Shown in pieces: positions 9,197 through 18,064 of a stretch of 64,000 nucleotides of DNA (within the stretch, counting starts at the first letter, position 1; every line of letters starts with the position of its first letter). Made by a program: the position numbers and the translations under genes. The notes under the pieces were generated by a model that was given only the letters and a program-made list of their open reading frames with translations, was not told the DNA's origin and made no database searches. The DNA comes from Cohaesibacter sp. ES.047 (lineage in GTDB: Bacteria > Pseudomonadota > Alphaproteobacteria > Rhizobiales > Cohaesibacteraceae): positions 620,001 to 684,000 of the forward strand of contig NZ_LT907844.1 of the NCBI RefSeq assembly GCF_900215505.1, written 5' to 3'.

Positions 9197-10564
9197 ATGA
9201 CTGCCTTTGAAAACAAGAAAGTCTTTGTAAAGACCTATGGATGCCAGATGAATGTCTATGATTCCGACCGCATGTCGGACGCTCTGGCGACCAAGGGATA
9301 CAGCCCGACCGACGTGATGGATGATGCGGATCTGGTGATCCTGAACACCTGCCATATTCGCGAGAAGGCCGCAGAAAAGGTCTATTCCGAGCTGGGGCGG
9401 ATCCGTCAGCTCAAGGAGAGGCGGGCCAAGGACGGCAAGGGCGAGATGAAAATCGGCATCGCCGGTTGCGTCGCTCAGGCCGAAGGGCAGGAAATCATTC
9501 GACGCGCACCAATTGTCGATCTGGTGGTTGGCCCTCAGGCCTATCACAAACTGCCCGAGCTGCTTGACCGGACGGGCAATGGGTCGAGCGTGGTGGAAAC
9601 CGATTTCCCGGTCGAGGACAAATTCGCCGCCCTTCCCGCTGCCAAGCGCGAAGTCACGCGCAAGCGCGGCGTCAGCTCGTTTTTGACGGTGCAGGAAGGG
9701 TGCGACAAGTTCTGCACCTTCTGCGTTGTGCCCTACACACGTGGCGCCGAGATGTCGCGCCCGGTCAGCCAGATTGTTGCGGAAGCGGAACGATTGGCCG
9801 AGGCCGGTGTGCGCGAAGTCACGCTGCTGGGTCAGAATGTCAATGCCTATCACGGCGAGGGGCCAGACGGCAAAGACTGGGGCCTTGGGCAGCTTCTCTT
9901 TCGGCTGGCTGAAATCGATGGTCTTGACAGATTGCGCTACACAACAAGCCATCCGCGCGATATGGATGATGTTTTGATGGCCGCGCATCGGGATCTCGAT
10001 ATCGTGATGCCCTATCTGCATCTGCCTGTGCAGTCTGGATCAGACAAGATCCTTGCTGCCATGAACCGCCAGCACAGCTATGACGATTATGTGCGCCTAA
10101 TTGAGCGCATTCGCACCGCCCGCCCAGATATTGCCCTGTCGGGTGATTTCATCGTCGGCTTCCCGGGCGAAACGGAGGCGGATTTCAAGGACACCATGCG
10201 CATCGTGCGTGAGGTCACCTACGCATCGGCCTACAGCTTCAAATATTCTCCCCGCCCCGGCACACCGGCAGCGGACAGTAAAGAGCAGGTCGAAGAAGCC
10301 GTGAAATCCGAACGGCTGCAACGCCTGCAATTGCTACTCACCGAACAGCAGCGCGCCTTCAATGCCTCCAAAGTCGGAACGGAAATGACCGTGCTTCTGG
10401 AGCGCAAGGGCCGCGAACCGGGGCAGCTGGTTGGCAAGTCGCCATGGCTGCAAGCTGTGCAAGTTGATGCCCCGGAAGAATTGATTGGTGAAATTGTCAC
10501 AGTTACCATTGATACTGTTGGGACAAACAGTCTGTTCGGTTCCATGATTGACAAACCGGCGTAA
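9197..10564 (+). CDS. miaB: tRNA-2-methylthio-N6-dimethylallyladenosine synthase
   Basis: MiaB adds the methylthio group to i6A37 of tRNAs. The 455 residues show the full layout: an N-terminal UPF0004 domain with three cluster cysteines (YGCQMN, LNTCHIR, AGCVAQ), the radical-SAM motif CDKFCTFC near residue 168, and a C-terminal TRAM domain. RNA binding by TRAM and two 4Fe-4S clusters are expected. phoH follows 66 bases downstream. Confidence 0.96.
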   Translation: MTAFENKKVFVKTYGCQMNVYDSDRMSDALATKGYSPTDVMDDADLVILNTCHIREKAAEKVYSELGRIRQLKERRAKDGKGEMKIGIAGCVAQAEGQEIIRRAPIVDLVVGPQAYHKLPELLDRTGNGSSVVETDFPVEDKFAALPAAKREVTRKRGVSSFLTVQEGCDKFCTFCVVPYTRGAEMSRPVSQIVAEAERLAEAGVREVTLLGQNVNAYHGEGPDGKDWGLGQLLFRLAEIDGLDRLRYTTSHPRDMDDVLMAAHRDLDIVMPYLHLPVQSGSDKILAAMNRQHSYDDYVRLIERIRTARPDIALSGDFIVGFPGETEADFKDTMRIVREVTYASAYSFKYSPRPGTPAADSKEQVEEAVKSERLQRLQLLLTEQQRAFNASKVGTEMTVLLERKGREPGQLVGKSPWLQAVQVDAPEELIGEIVTVTIDTVGTNSLFGSMIDKPA

Positions 10565-10630
10565 TATGGTGCGGCTTGACTTGGCACAAAGCCGAAGCCG
10601 CCAACCGAAGTTTTCGAAGGGATTAAGCGT

Positions 10631-11884
10631 TTGAGCGATCAGCGCCGCGAGAAAATCAAGAAGCAAAGAGGCAGCAAACCGCCCCGGGACCAAAAGGGCT
10701 GGGACCCGAAACAAGATCAGCGACACCATCGGGATCATCTGACCCACAAGGCGCTTTCGGCGGCTTCGGACATGGGGCATATCGTGTTGTCCTATGACGA
10801 CAACCGGATGGCTGCAGATCTGTTCGGGGAATATGACCAGAATCTTGCCCGGATCGAGCAGAAGCTGAATGTCGAGGCGATCGCGCGCGGCAACCGGGTC
10901 ACCATCAAGGGACCGGGCGACCTGTGCGATCTGGCCAAGATGGTTCTTGATGCGCTTTATCACCGCTTACAGGAAGGCGACACCATCGAACAGGCCGACG
11001 TGGACGGTGCCATTCGCATGGCGCAGGCCTCCGACGAGCAATTGATGCTGCCCGAAGTCGTGCCCGACCGTAATGAAGGGGCCGGCAAGATGACCTTTGC
11101 CCAGATCGCCACCCGCAAAAAGAAGCTGACCGCCCGCACAGCAACGCAGGATGCCTATATCCGGGCCATGGATCGGGCAGATCTGGTGTTCGGCACCGGG
11201 CCGGCCGGGACGGGCAAGACCTATCTGGCCGTCGCCTATGCGGCCATGTTGCTCGAACGGGGTGTTGTGGAACGCATCATTCTCTCGCGCCCCGCGGTGG
11301 AAGCTGGCGAGCGTCTGGGCTTTTTGCCCGGAGACATGAAAGAAAAGGTCGATCCCTATCTGCGCCCGCTCTATGACGCTCTTTATGACATGATGCCGCC
11401 AGACAAGGTGGAGCGAGAGCTGGAAGCCAAGGTCATCGAGATCGCACCGCTCGCCTTCATGCGTGGGCGGACGCTCTCGAATGCAGCGGTCATCCTCGAC
11501 GAAGCGCAGAACACCACCTCGATGCAGATGAAGATGTTCCTGACGCGCCTTGGCGAAAATTCCAAGATGATCGTGACCGGCGATCCGAGCCAGATCGACT
11601 TGCCAAGCGGCGAGCAGTCCGGTCTTGTGCAGGCCATGGAGCTGCTCGGCGATATTCCCTCGATCGTGCGTGTCCAGTTCACGGCGGAAGACGTGGTCCG
11701 GCACGAACTGGTGATGCGGATCGTCAATGCCTATGACGAAGAGGCACGCCGCCGGGCACAGGCACGCCGTGTTCTCGAGCGGGAGCGGTCACGCAACATC
11801 GAGGCTGAGGAACGGCATGCCCAGCGCGGCTTTGAAAATCCCGACATGCTGACGGCCTATCCTGAAGAGGACCAAGCAGAGTGA
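10631..11884 (+). CDS. phoH: PhoH family ATPase
   Basis: PhoH-like P-loop ATPases adjoin ybeY and corC in many bacteria and are thought to act in RNA metabolism. Walker A is GTGPAGTGKTYLA (near residue 190) and Walker B is AVILDEAQN. The predicted start is a TTG at 10631 with GAAGGGAT upstream, giving 417 residues and a basic N-terminal extension of about 47 residues. ATG 10772 (MGHIVLSYDDNRM) would give the usual family length of about 370. The stop overlaps the GTG start of ybeY, implying translational coupling. Confidence 0.93.
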   Translation: MSDQRREKIKKQRGSKPPRDQKGWDPKQDQRHHRDHLTHKALSAASDMGHIVLSYDDNRMAADLFGEYDQNLARIEQKLNVEAIARGNRVTIKGPGDLCDLAKMVLDALYHRLQEGDTIEQADVDGAIRMAQASDEQLMLPEVVPDRNEGAGKMTFAQIATRKKKLTARTATQDAYIRAMDRADLVFGTGPAGTGKTYLAVAYAAMLLERGVVERIILSRPAVEAGERLGFLPGDMKEKVDPYLRPLYDALYDMMPPDKVERELEAKVIEIAPLAFMRGRTLSNAAVILDEAQNTTSMQMKMFLTRLGENSKMIVTGDPSQIDLPSGEQSGLVQAMELLGDIPSIVRVQFTAEDVVRHELVMRIVNAYDEEARRRAQARRVLERERSRNIEAEERHAQRGFENPDMLTAYPEEDQAE

Positions 11885-12411
11885 CGAAGCCCCAAACACC
11901 GGATGGCGAGTTAAGCAAAGACTTTCTGATCGAGGCAAAGGTCTGGAACGACGTCGAGAATCTCGAGCTTTTCGTCGCATTCGCCCTCGATGCGGCCTAT
12001 AATCATGTGATCCGGCAAGAAGGCATTGCCTTCTTGCCGGAATGTGAGATTTCACTGGTGTTCGTCGATGATGCGGCGATCCGGAAACTGAATGCCGAGC
12101 ATCGCGGCAAGGACAAGCCGACCAATGTGCTATCCTTTCCGCAGGACGAGAATGCCGATGTCTTTGGCCCGATGCTGGGCGATGTTGTTTTCGCCCATGA
12201 AACCATTTTGCGCGAGGCGGATGAAATGGGTCTTGCAATCCCGGCCCATCTGACACATCTGTGTATTCATGGTTTCTTACATTTGCTTGGCTACGATCAC
12301 ATAGAACCGGACGAAGCTGACAAGATGGAAAGTGTCGAAGTGGCCATCTTGGCCGAGTTAGGCCTTGAAAACCCTTACGAGGGAACGATCGTCACGGATA
12401 TGCTGGAATGA
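11881..12411 (+). CDS. ybeY: Endoribonuclease/rRNA maturation factor YbeY
   Basis: YbeY is a zinc-dependent enzyme needed for 16S rRNA 3'-end maturation and ribosome quality control. The metal site is the diagnostic HGFLHLLGYDH near residues 130-140. The GTG start at 11881 overlaps the phoH stop by four bases. The product (176 residues) is typical of the alphaproteobacterial form. Confidence 0.94.
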   Translation: MTKPQTPDGELSKDFLIEAKVWNDVENLELFVAFALDAAYNHVIRQEGIAFLPECEISLVFVDDAAIRKLNAEHRGKDKPTNVLSFPQDENADVFGPMLGDVVFAHETILREADEMGLAIPAHLTHLCIHGFLHLLGYDHIEPDEADKMESVEVAILAELGLENPYEGTIVTDMLE

Positions 12412-12524
12412 CCTTTGGAATTGCGAATTTTTCCTTTCGGTCATATCCTGCCACCCTGTTTGGCCGCAAGATCGGCCAGGATTTTGGATTGAGGGCGCAG
12501 TGATTGCATGAGCGCCAAGACACG

Positions 12525-13745
12525 ATGAACGACCCAGACCCTTCCCAACCGGCCTCCACCAAGATCAACGGCAATGCTGTCGTTGCCTCTTCTGATGACC
12601 AGACCGGTGACGATTCCGCGCCTCATGAAGGCAATTGGCTGCAACGCCTTACCCAGAACCTCGTCGCAAAACTGCCCAACACCTCACTGCGCACACAAAT
12701 GGAAGGTGCGCTTGCAGAAGATGGCGGGGATGACGCTTTTTCTGCCGAAGAGAAGGCGATGCTGCGCAACATCCTGTCCCTTAGGGAGATGCGCGTCGAT
12801 GACGTCATGATCCCCCGAGCAGACATTGATGCGGTCGAGCATGATGTGACCCTTGGCACGCTGCTGGCGGTCTATGAAGATGTGGGCCATTCGCGCCTTC
12901 CGGTCTATCGCGAAACCCTCGATGACCCGGTCGGCATGGTGCATATCAAGGACGTGGTCGGCCTGATGACGCAGGAAAGCGACATTGCCCCGAAGGTGGA
13001 AAAAGTCAGTTCAAGATCAGCACTCGATTCCATGGAAGGGACCGAGGCTGACGAGGACGCGGGTCTTCCGGCCTACAAAACGATCGAGGCCCTTGCTGCC
13101 AGCAACCATATCCGCTCGCTCGAGAATATCGATCTTGATCGTCCCCTCAAGGATCTGGGGCTCATTCGCGACGTGCTGTTCGTCCCGCCCTCAATGCCAG
13201 CAGTCGACCTGATGGCAAGCATGCGGGCGGCGCGCACCCAGATGGCGCTCGTGATTGACGAATATGGCGGCACGGACGGGCTTGTCTCACTGGAAGACGT
13301 GGTCGAAACAGTGGTGGGCGACATCGAGGATGAACATGACGACGAGAGCGAAGTCTTCATCGCCGAAGCCGCACCCAATCTCTTCATTGCCGACGCAAAG
13401 GCCGATCTGGATGACGTGGTGAAGACCATTGGCGTCTCCCTGCCACTGGATGATGAAGAACTCGAAGACGTCGACAGTCTGGGTGGCTTCATCTTTACGC
13501 TGATTGGCCGCATCCCGGTTCGCGGCGAATTGATCGCGGTGTCTGAAGGGCTTGAATTTGAAATCATGGAGGCAGACCGCCGGCGCATCCGGCGCGTCAA
13601 GATCCGTATCAAGCCAACGAAAAAGCAGATCAAGCGTGCGGTGGCTCTGACCCGTTCATCCGATGAGGGACAGGACCGACAAGACGATGAAGACAACACA
13701 ACCTCTCAGGCGGCCCAAAAGCTAAACCAGACGAATGGCACTTAG
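12525..13745 (+). CDS. corC: CNNM/CorC-type hemolysin family protein with CBS pair
   Basis: A soluble CorC/TlyC-type protein without membrane segments. A CBS pair (from RVDDVMIPRADIDAV near residue 90 to about 235) is followed by a CorC_HlyC transporter-associated domain (about 275-365). The family is linked to magnesium/cobalt efflux, but the phoH-ybeY-corC-lnt context points to a housekeeping envelope or ribosome-associated role. ATG 12525 is used; the TTG at 12504 has a better placed GAGGG and would add seven residues. An acidic polar tail ends the protein. Confidence 0.88.
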   Translation: MNDPDPSQPASTKINGNAVVASSDDQTGDDSAPHEGNWLQRLTQNLVAKLPNTSLRTQMEGALAEDGGDDAFSAEEKAMLRNILSLREMRVDDVMIPRADIDAVEHDVTLGTLLAVYEDVGHSRLPVYRETLDDPVGMVHIKDVVGLMTQESDIAPKVEKVSSRSALDSMEGTEADEDAGLPAYKTIEALAASNHIRSLENIDLDRPLKDLGLIRDVLFVPPSMPAVDLMASMRAARTQMALVIDEYGGTDGLVSLEDVVETVVGDIEDEHDDESEVFIAEAAPNLFIADAKADLDDVVKTIGVSLPLDDEELEDVDSLGGFIFTLIGRIPVRGELIAVSEGLEFEIMEADRRRIRRVKIRIKPTKKQIKRAVALTRSSDEGQDRQDDEDNTTSQAAQKLNQTNGT

Positions 13746-13910
13746 CAAAAAGCGCGTCCCTCCGAGGGCATAACTGGCCCTTTTTGCCACCCATAGCGGC
13801 TCCGACCAGATTGTTGCCCAAAACGGGGTGCACGCTCTTGACCTTGAGAGGGGATCTGGCACTTGTTGTCCAAAGATCCGTTGTAACCCTGATTCGGCAG
13901 CTTCTTCACG

Positions 13911-15500
13911 ATGCCCCTGTTTGTTTCCAACCTGTTGTTGCTGGATGGTTGGCGGCGCCTTGCCGCGGCCTTCATCGCGGGGATCATTGCCAGTTTCGCG
14001 CAAGACCCCTTCGGGTGGTTTCCTCTGTTGTGGCTCTCGATGCCGCTTCTTGTCTGGCTGCTCGACTCAGCCGCTCTAGGGCAAAACACGAAGCGGGCCG
14101 CTTTTGCCATGGCGCGCGTGGGCTGGATGTTCGGCTTCGGCTTTTTCCTTTGCACATTCTATTGGCTTGGCGCAGCCTTTCTGGTTGAGGCGGACAAGTT
14201 CGCCTGGGCCATGCCACTGGCGGTGGTGATACTGCCGGCGGGGCTGGCGCTGTTCTGGTGTGTTGCAGCCGGTGTGAGCGCCCTTGTCTGGTCCACATCG
14301 CCCTTGCGGATCGTCTGGCTGGCCCTGTTGCTGGCCGTGGCGGAGTATCTGCGCGGGACGCTGTTCACGGGGCTGCCCTGGGGCGGTTTTGGCCCTGCTC
14401 TTGCCTCTAGCGGCGTTCTGATGCAGGCGCTTTCGCTGGTTGGTCCCAATACCCTCAGTCTCTTTTCGGTCCTGCTGTTCGCATTGCCCGTCTGTCTTTT
14501 TCAGGAGGACCGCTTCAAGGTCCTTGGGCGCATGATGGTGGTGCTTGTCCTCACCGTGTTCGTCGCGCAAGTTGCGTTCGGTTTCTACCGATCCAATTTG
14601 CCAACAGAGCTGGCCGAAGACGCGCCGGTTGTGCGCCTCGTACAACCGAACATTCCCCAGACCGAAAAGTGGAAATTCGAGAATAGGTCGTGGATCTTCA
14701 ACCGACTTCTGGCTCTGACCTCACTGGATACCGAGGAGCATCCGCTTGATGCTATCGACATGGTGATCTGGCCGGAGTCAGCCGTTCCCTTCTTTCTGAT
14801 GGAGCAATCCGGCGCCCTTACAGCGATCAAATCCTCGCTGCCCGCCGGAGCCGGGCTGTTGACGGGTGCGCTTCGGCGCAATCCTGATTCACCGCGGACA
14901 GACGAGATTTACAACTCGATCTATCAATTGGGGCCGGACGGAACGATCCTTCAGGCCTATGACAAGGTGCATCTTGTCCCCTTCGGCGAATATCTGCCCA
15001 TGCAACCCTTGCTAGATAAGCTGGGCCTTGAACAACTGACGGCCCAGAAAATAGGCTTCAAAGTGGGGACAAAGCGTACGCTTCTCGACAACCCCAAGTT
15101 GGGAAAGCTGTTGCCTCTGATTTGTTATGAGATTGCCTTTTCAAGTGACATCCTCTCCTTTCCCAAGAGCGCAGATCTGATCATCAATGTCACAAATGAT
15201 GCCTGGTTCGGAAAAACCATCGGTCCGTCCCAGCATTTGCATATAGCGCGCATGCGTGCTGTTGAAACCGGATTGCCGGTGTTACGCGTTGCAAACACTG
15301 GCATTTCTGCGGTTATCGATGCGCGAGGTAAGGTTGAGAAACAGCTTGAATTGGGCGCGGAAGGCTTAATTCAGACACATGTTCCTCTCAAGCTTTCGGC
15401 AACACCTTATGCGAGATTCGGCAATTGGATATTCTTCGCCGTTTGCGTGTTATTAATTCTAACAACCGCAAGTATATCGAGAAAGTTCGGCAAGGATTGA
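13911..15500 (+). CDS. lnt: Apolipoprotein N-acyltransferase
   Basis: Lnt adds the third acyl chain to lipoproteins on the periplasmic face of the inner membrane. The 529-residue protein starts with several membrane helices (about residues 10-210), then a nitrilase-like domain. The catalytic triad is visible: Glu in MVIWPESAVPF, Lys in YDKVHLVPFGEYLP, and Cys in LLPLICYEIAFSSD. A final helix (NWIFFAVCVLLILTT) anchors the C-terminus. Length is normal. Confidence 0.95.
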   Translation: MPLFVSNLLLLDGWRRLAAAFIAGIIASFAQDPFGWFPLLWLSMPLLVWLLDSAALGQNTKRAAFAMARVGWMFGFGFFLCTFYWLGAAFLVEADKFAWAMPLAVVILPAGLALFWCVAAGVSALVWSTSPLRIVWLALLLAVAEYLRGTLFTGLPWGGFGPALASSGVLMQALSLVGPNTLSLFSVLLFALPVCLFQEDRFKVLGRMMVVLVLTVFVAQVAFGFYRSNLPTELAEDAPVVRLVQPNIPQTEKWKFENRSWIFNRLLALTSLDTEEHPLDAIDMVIWPESAVPFFLMEQSGALTAIKSSLPAGAGLLTGALRRNPDSPRTDEIYNSIYQLGPDGTILQAYDKVHLVPFGEYLPMQPLLDKLGLEQLTAQKIGFKVGTKRTLLDNPKLGKLLPLICYEIAFSSDILSFPKSADLIINVTNDAWFGKTIGPSQHLHIARMRAVETGLPVLRVANTGISAVIDARGKVEKQLELGAEGLIQTHVPLKLSATPYARFGNWIFFAVCVLLILTTASISRKFGKD

Positions 15501-15707
15501 CAGGAAGAATTGACAAATATAGGGAATACACGGCACTATTGCACAACCTCCCGGGTGAAAGTGGAAGGCGCAAAATACAATCAAAAGCGCGAGTCTCCAA
15601 GCTTTGGAGGAATGAAACGCGAGAAGCGGAACTCGTGATTTTATAACCAGCGGCGCTAACCAAAGTTGTCACAATCAACATGCGCTACAAAATATAAAGA
15701 GAGCCAA

Positions 15708-16121
15708 ATGGCCAGTAAAAAAGCACCAAATCCGATCGACATCTATGTTGGGAGTCGAGTTCGGCTTCGTCGTATGATGCTCTCCATGAGCCAAGAAAAA
15801 CTGGGCGAGCATCTCGGCATTACATTCCAACAGATTCAAAAGTACGAAAAGGGCACCAACCGCATCGGCGCAAGCCGTCTGCAGCATATTGCAACCGTTC
15901 TGGAAGTGCCGGTTGCCTTCTTCTTTGAAGATGCACCAGGCACCCCGCAAGAAGCTGCCGGTTTGGCGGAGTCAAAAACCGAAAACTATGTGATTGACTT
16001 CCTGTCTTCCTCGGAAGGCCTTCAGCTCAATCGTGCTTTTGTTCAGATCAAGGAACAGAAAGTCCGACGCAAGATCGTCGAACTGGTTCGCGAAATTGCC
16101 GGCGACGAAGCCGGAAGCTGA
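15708..16121 (+). CDS. praR: XRE-family transcriptional regulator, PraR/PhrR-like
   Basis: A 137-residue regulator with an N-terminal Cro/CI helix-turn-helix (GSRVRLRRMMLSMSQEKLGE, then ITFQQIQKYEKGTNRIGASR). The following FFFEDAPGT segment is characteristic of the rhizobial PraR/PhrR group, which controls surface attachment, quorum sensing or acid response in different species. ATG 15708 with GAGAG upstream is chosen over the TTG at 15666. In relatives metK usually follows; here trmB follows instead. A terminator closes the gene. The family is clear; the regulated targets here are not. Confidence 0.88.
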   Translation: MASKKAPNPIDIYVGSRVRLRRMMLSMSQEKLGEHLGITFQQIQKYEKGTNRIGASRLQHIATVLEVPVAFFFEDAPGTPQEAAGLAESKTENYVIDFLSSSEGLQLNRAFVQIKEQKVRRKIVELVREIAGDEAGS

Positions 16122-16177
16122 TCCCCCTGCTTTGGCGCAAGCCAAGGTACAGCTTTTCAAATCGAGCCGTCTCAATC

Positions 16178-16211
16178 AGGCCGAAAGATGCTTGCGTCTT
16201 TCGGCCTTTTT
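16178..16211 (+). terminator. Rho-independent terminator after praR
   Basis: An 11-bp perfect stem (AGGCCGAAAGA/TCTTTCGGCCT) with an eight-base loop and a T tract. It separates praR from trmB. Confidence 0.92.
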
Positions 16212-16404
16212 GCGTCTTGGACCCTTCGACCCGTTCTTGAGGCCGGTCTGATGGCCTGATTGGGGTTGATTCCTCTTTACCGGGTGCGCTAAAGACCTTG
16301 CCACGTTAAAGGCCCAGCCACGTTCGGCAGTGCCGCACGTCGCCCAGTTTTCGCGCGACACGGCGCAAGACACAACCCGACCTGATCGAGACGCCAGCAA
16401 GACC

Positions 16405-17142
16405 ATGACCCTATCTTCGAATGACAAGCCCCGGTTCCGCCCGTCTCAATCCCGTCTCATCGAGGAGCAGATTGCCACCACCTTCTTTGGCCGGCGCAAG
16501 GGCAAGCCGCTCAGCCCCGGACAACAGGCCTTGATGGAGGACGTCCTGCCCCGGATCAGTCTCAATCCGACCAAACCGATTGATGACATCGCCGCTGTCT
16601 TTGATCATCAGCCCGAAACCATCTGGATGGAAATCGGCTTTGGCGGCGGCGAGCATATCGTGCGTCAGGCCAAGACCAATCCGTCTGTCGGCCTGATTGG
16701 CTGTGAGCCGTTCGTCAATGGCGTGGTCAAGGCGCTGACCCAGATGCAAGCTGAGGACGTCAGCAACATCCGCATCTATGATGAGGATGCAGCCCATATT
16801 CTCGACTGGCTGCCCGATGCATCGCTTGACCGGCTGTTTATTCTCTATCCGGACCCATGGCACAAGAAGCGCCACTGGAAGCGCCGCTTTGTTTCGGATG
16901 CCAATCTTGAGCGCATCATCCGCGTGCTCAAACCCGGAGCGCTGTTCCGTTTCGCCTCCGACATTGAGCCCTATGTGGAATGGACGCTCGAGCATGTCGC
17001 CCGTTTCCCCGCCCTGGAAGAGATCGATGGCGACCCGAGTGCGCGCCTTCAGGCCTGGCCCGACTGGCAGACCACCCGCTATGAAGAAAAGGCCTTTCGC
17101 GAAGGCCGCAGGCCGCATTATTTGACCTTCCGGCGCAAATAG
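16405..17142 (+). CDS. trmB: tRNA (guanine-N7-)-methyltransferase
   Basis: TrmB methylates G46 of tRNA using S-adenosylmethionine. The SAM loop is EIGFGGGEH, and the tRNA/active-site motif is LYPDPWHKKRHWKRR. With ATG 16405 the protein has 245 residues, normal for the family; the frame is open back to 16330 but that N-terminus is not conserved. It is separated from praR by a terminator, so it likely has its own promoter in the roughly 190 bases upstream. Confidence 0.94.
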   Translation: MTLSSNDKPRFRPSQSRLIEEQIATTFFGRRKGKPLSPGQQALMEDVLPRISLNPTKPIDDIAAVFDHQPETIWMEIGFGGGEHIVRQAKTNPSVGLIGCEPFVNGVVKALTQMQAEDVSNIRIYDEDAAHILDWLPDASLDRLFILYPDPWHKKRHWKRRFVSDANLERIIRVLKPGALFRFASDIEPYVEWTLEHVARFPALEEIDGDPSARLQAWPDWQTTRYEEKAFREGRRPHYLTFRRK

Positions 17143-17222
17143 AAGCGGTCCGGGGAAAGACAAGCCTTGCATTTACCCACCGAATTGGTGTAGTAAATCT
17201 TCAAAATCTAGACATGCTGTTT

Positions 17223-17252
17223 AGAGTGGGCCTTCCGGACCCGCTCTTTTTT
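17223..17252 (+). terminator. Rho-independent terminator after trmB
   Basis: The stem AGAGTGGG/CCCGCTCT (one G-T pair) has a nine-base loop and is followed by six T residues. It lies about 80 bases past trmB and upstream of rimP. Confidence 0.85.
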
Positions 17253-17446
17253 GTATCTTGTCACTGCGAATTCACAGCAAAGTCTGATAAAATGCATGGA
17301 TCGGATCGGATCCATCAGGATCAAGCCGACGCACTCGCAGGAATGCCTTTAGGGGCGACAGATCAGTCAGGCATGATCGGGACGAATTTGAATGGGCCTT
17401 GTCGCACGGTCGGCGGGCCATCATGGAATGGAGACAGGCTTTCCTC
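17253..17446 (+). promoter_or_regulatory. Leader of the rimP-nusA-infB operon
   Basis: With the preceding terminator this fills the roughly 300-base gap between trmB and rimP. It must hold the promoter of the downstream operon. No tRNA or clear riboswitch is visible, and the small ORF here (17214-17450) has no coding character I recognise. Confidence 0.4.
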
Positions 17447-18052
17447 ATGACAGAAAGCAGTCAAATGGCAGCAGGGCAAGAGCCCAGACTCTTTGGTGAA
17501 CGGGGCGTGGATGCCCGTGTCGCAAGCATCGTCGAGCCGGTGATCGTGGATCTCGGCTTTGATCTGGTGCGCGTTCGAATCACCGGAGAACGCGGCTGCA
17601 CCGTGCAGATTATGGCCGAATCCCCGGATGGCACGATGTCCATCGAAGGGTGTGAAGCCGTCAGCAAGGCGATTTCGCCTGCGCTCGACGTGGAAGACCC
17701 GATAAGTGGTGAATATCATCTTGAGGTTTCCTCTCCGGGTGTGGATCGACCTCTCGTCCGCCGTCGCGATTTCATCGCATGGGCAGGCCATGAAGCAAAG
17801 ATCGAATTGTCGACCCCTGTAGACGGCCGCCGCCGGTATCGCGGCATGCTCGATGGTGTCGATGGAGAAGACCTGAAGATCGTATTGCCCGATGTCCCGC
17901 AAGGGACCGATGCCAATGTTCGGGTGCCTCTTTCAAACTTGTCCGAGGCAAAATTGGTAATGAACGACAAATTGCTGGAGCTGGCGCTAAAAGCGCAGCC
18001 AGTGAATGGTGCTGCGGAAATCGAGGAAGACGCGGCTGACAGGCAAGAATAG
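17447..18052 (+). CDS. rimP: Ribosome maturation factor RimP
   Basis: RimP assists 30S subunit maturation. The N-terminal half contains VEPVIVDLGFDLVRVRI and the conserved LEVSSPGVDRPL near residue 100; the C-terminal SH3-like half includes YRGMLDGVDGEDLKIVL. ATG 17447 gives 201 residues. It begins the conserved rimP-nusA-ylxR-infB cluster, with nusA 12 bases downstream. Confidence 0.93.
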   Translation: MTESSQMAAGQEPRLFGERGVDARVASIVEPVIVDLGFDLVRVRITGERGCTVQIMAESPDGTMSIEGCEAVSKAISPALDVEDPISGEYHLEVSSPGVDRPLVRRRDFIAWAGHEAKIELSTPVDGRRRYRGMLDGVDGEDLKIVLPDVPQGTDANVRVPLSNLSEAKLVMNDKLLELALKAQPVNGAAEIEEDAADRQE

Positions 18053-18064
18053 GAGACGCTGACG

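Noticed and set aside
17214-17450. A 78-codon ORF before rimP
   Set aside because: It starts just before the trmB terminator hairpin, runs through it, overlaps the rimP start region and has no protein character.
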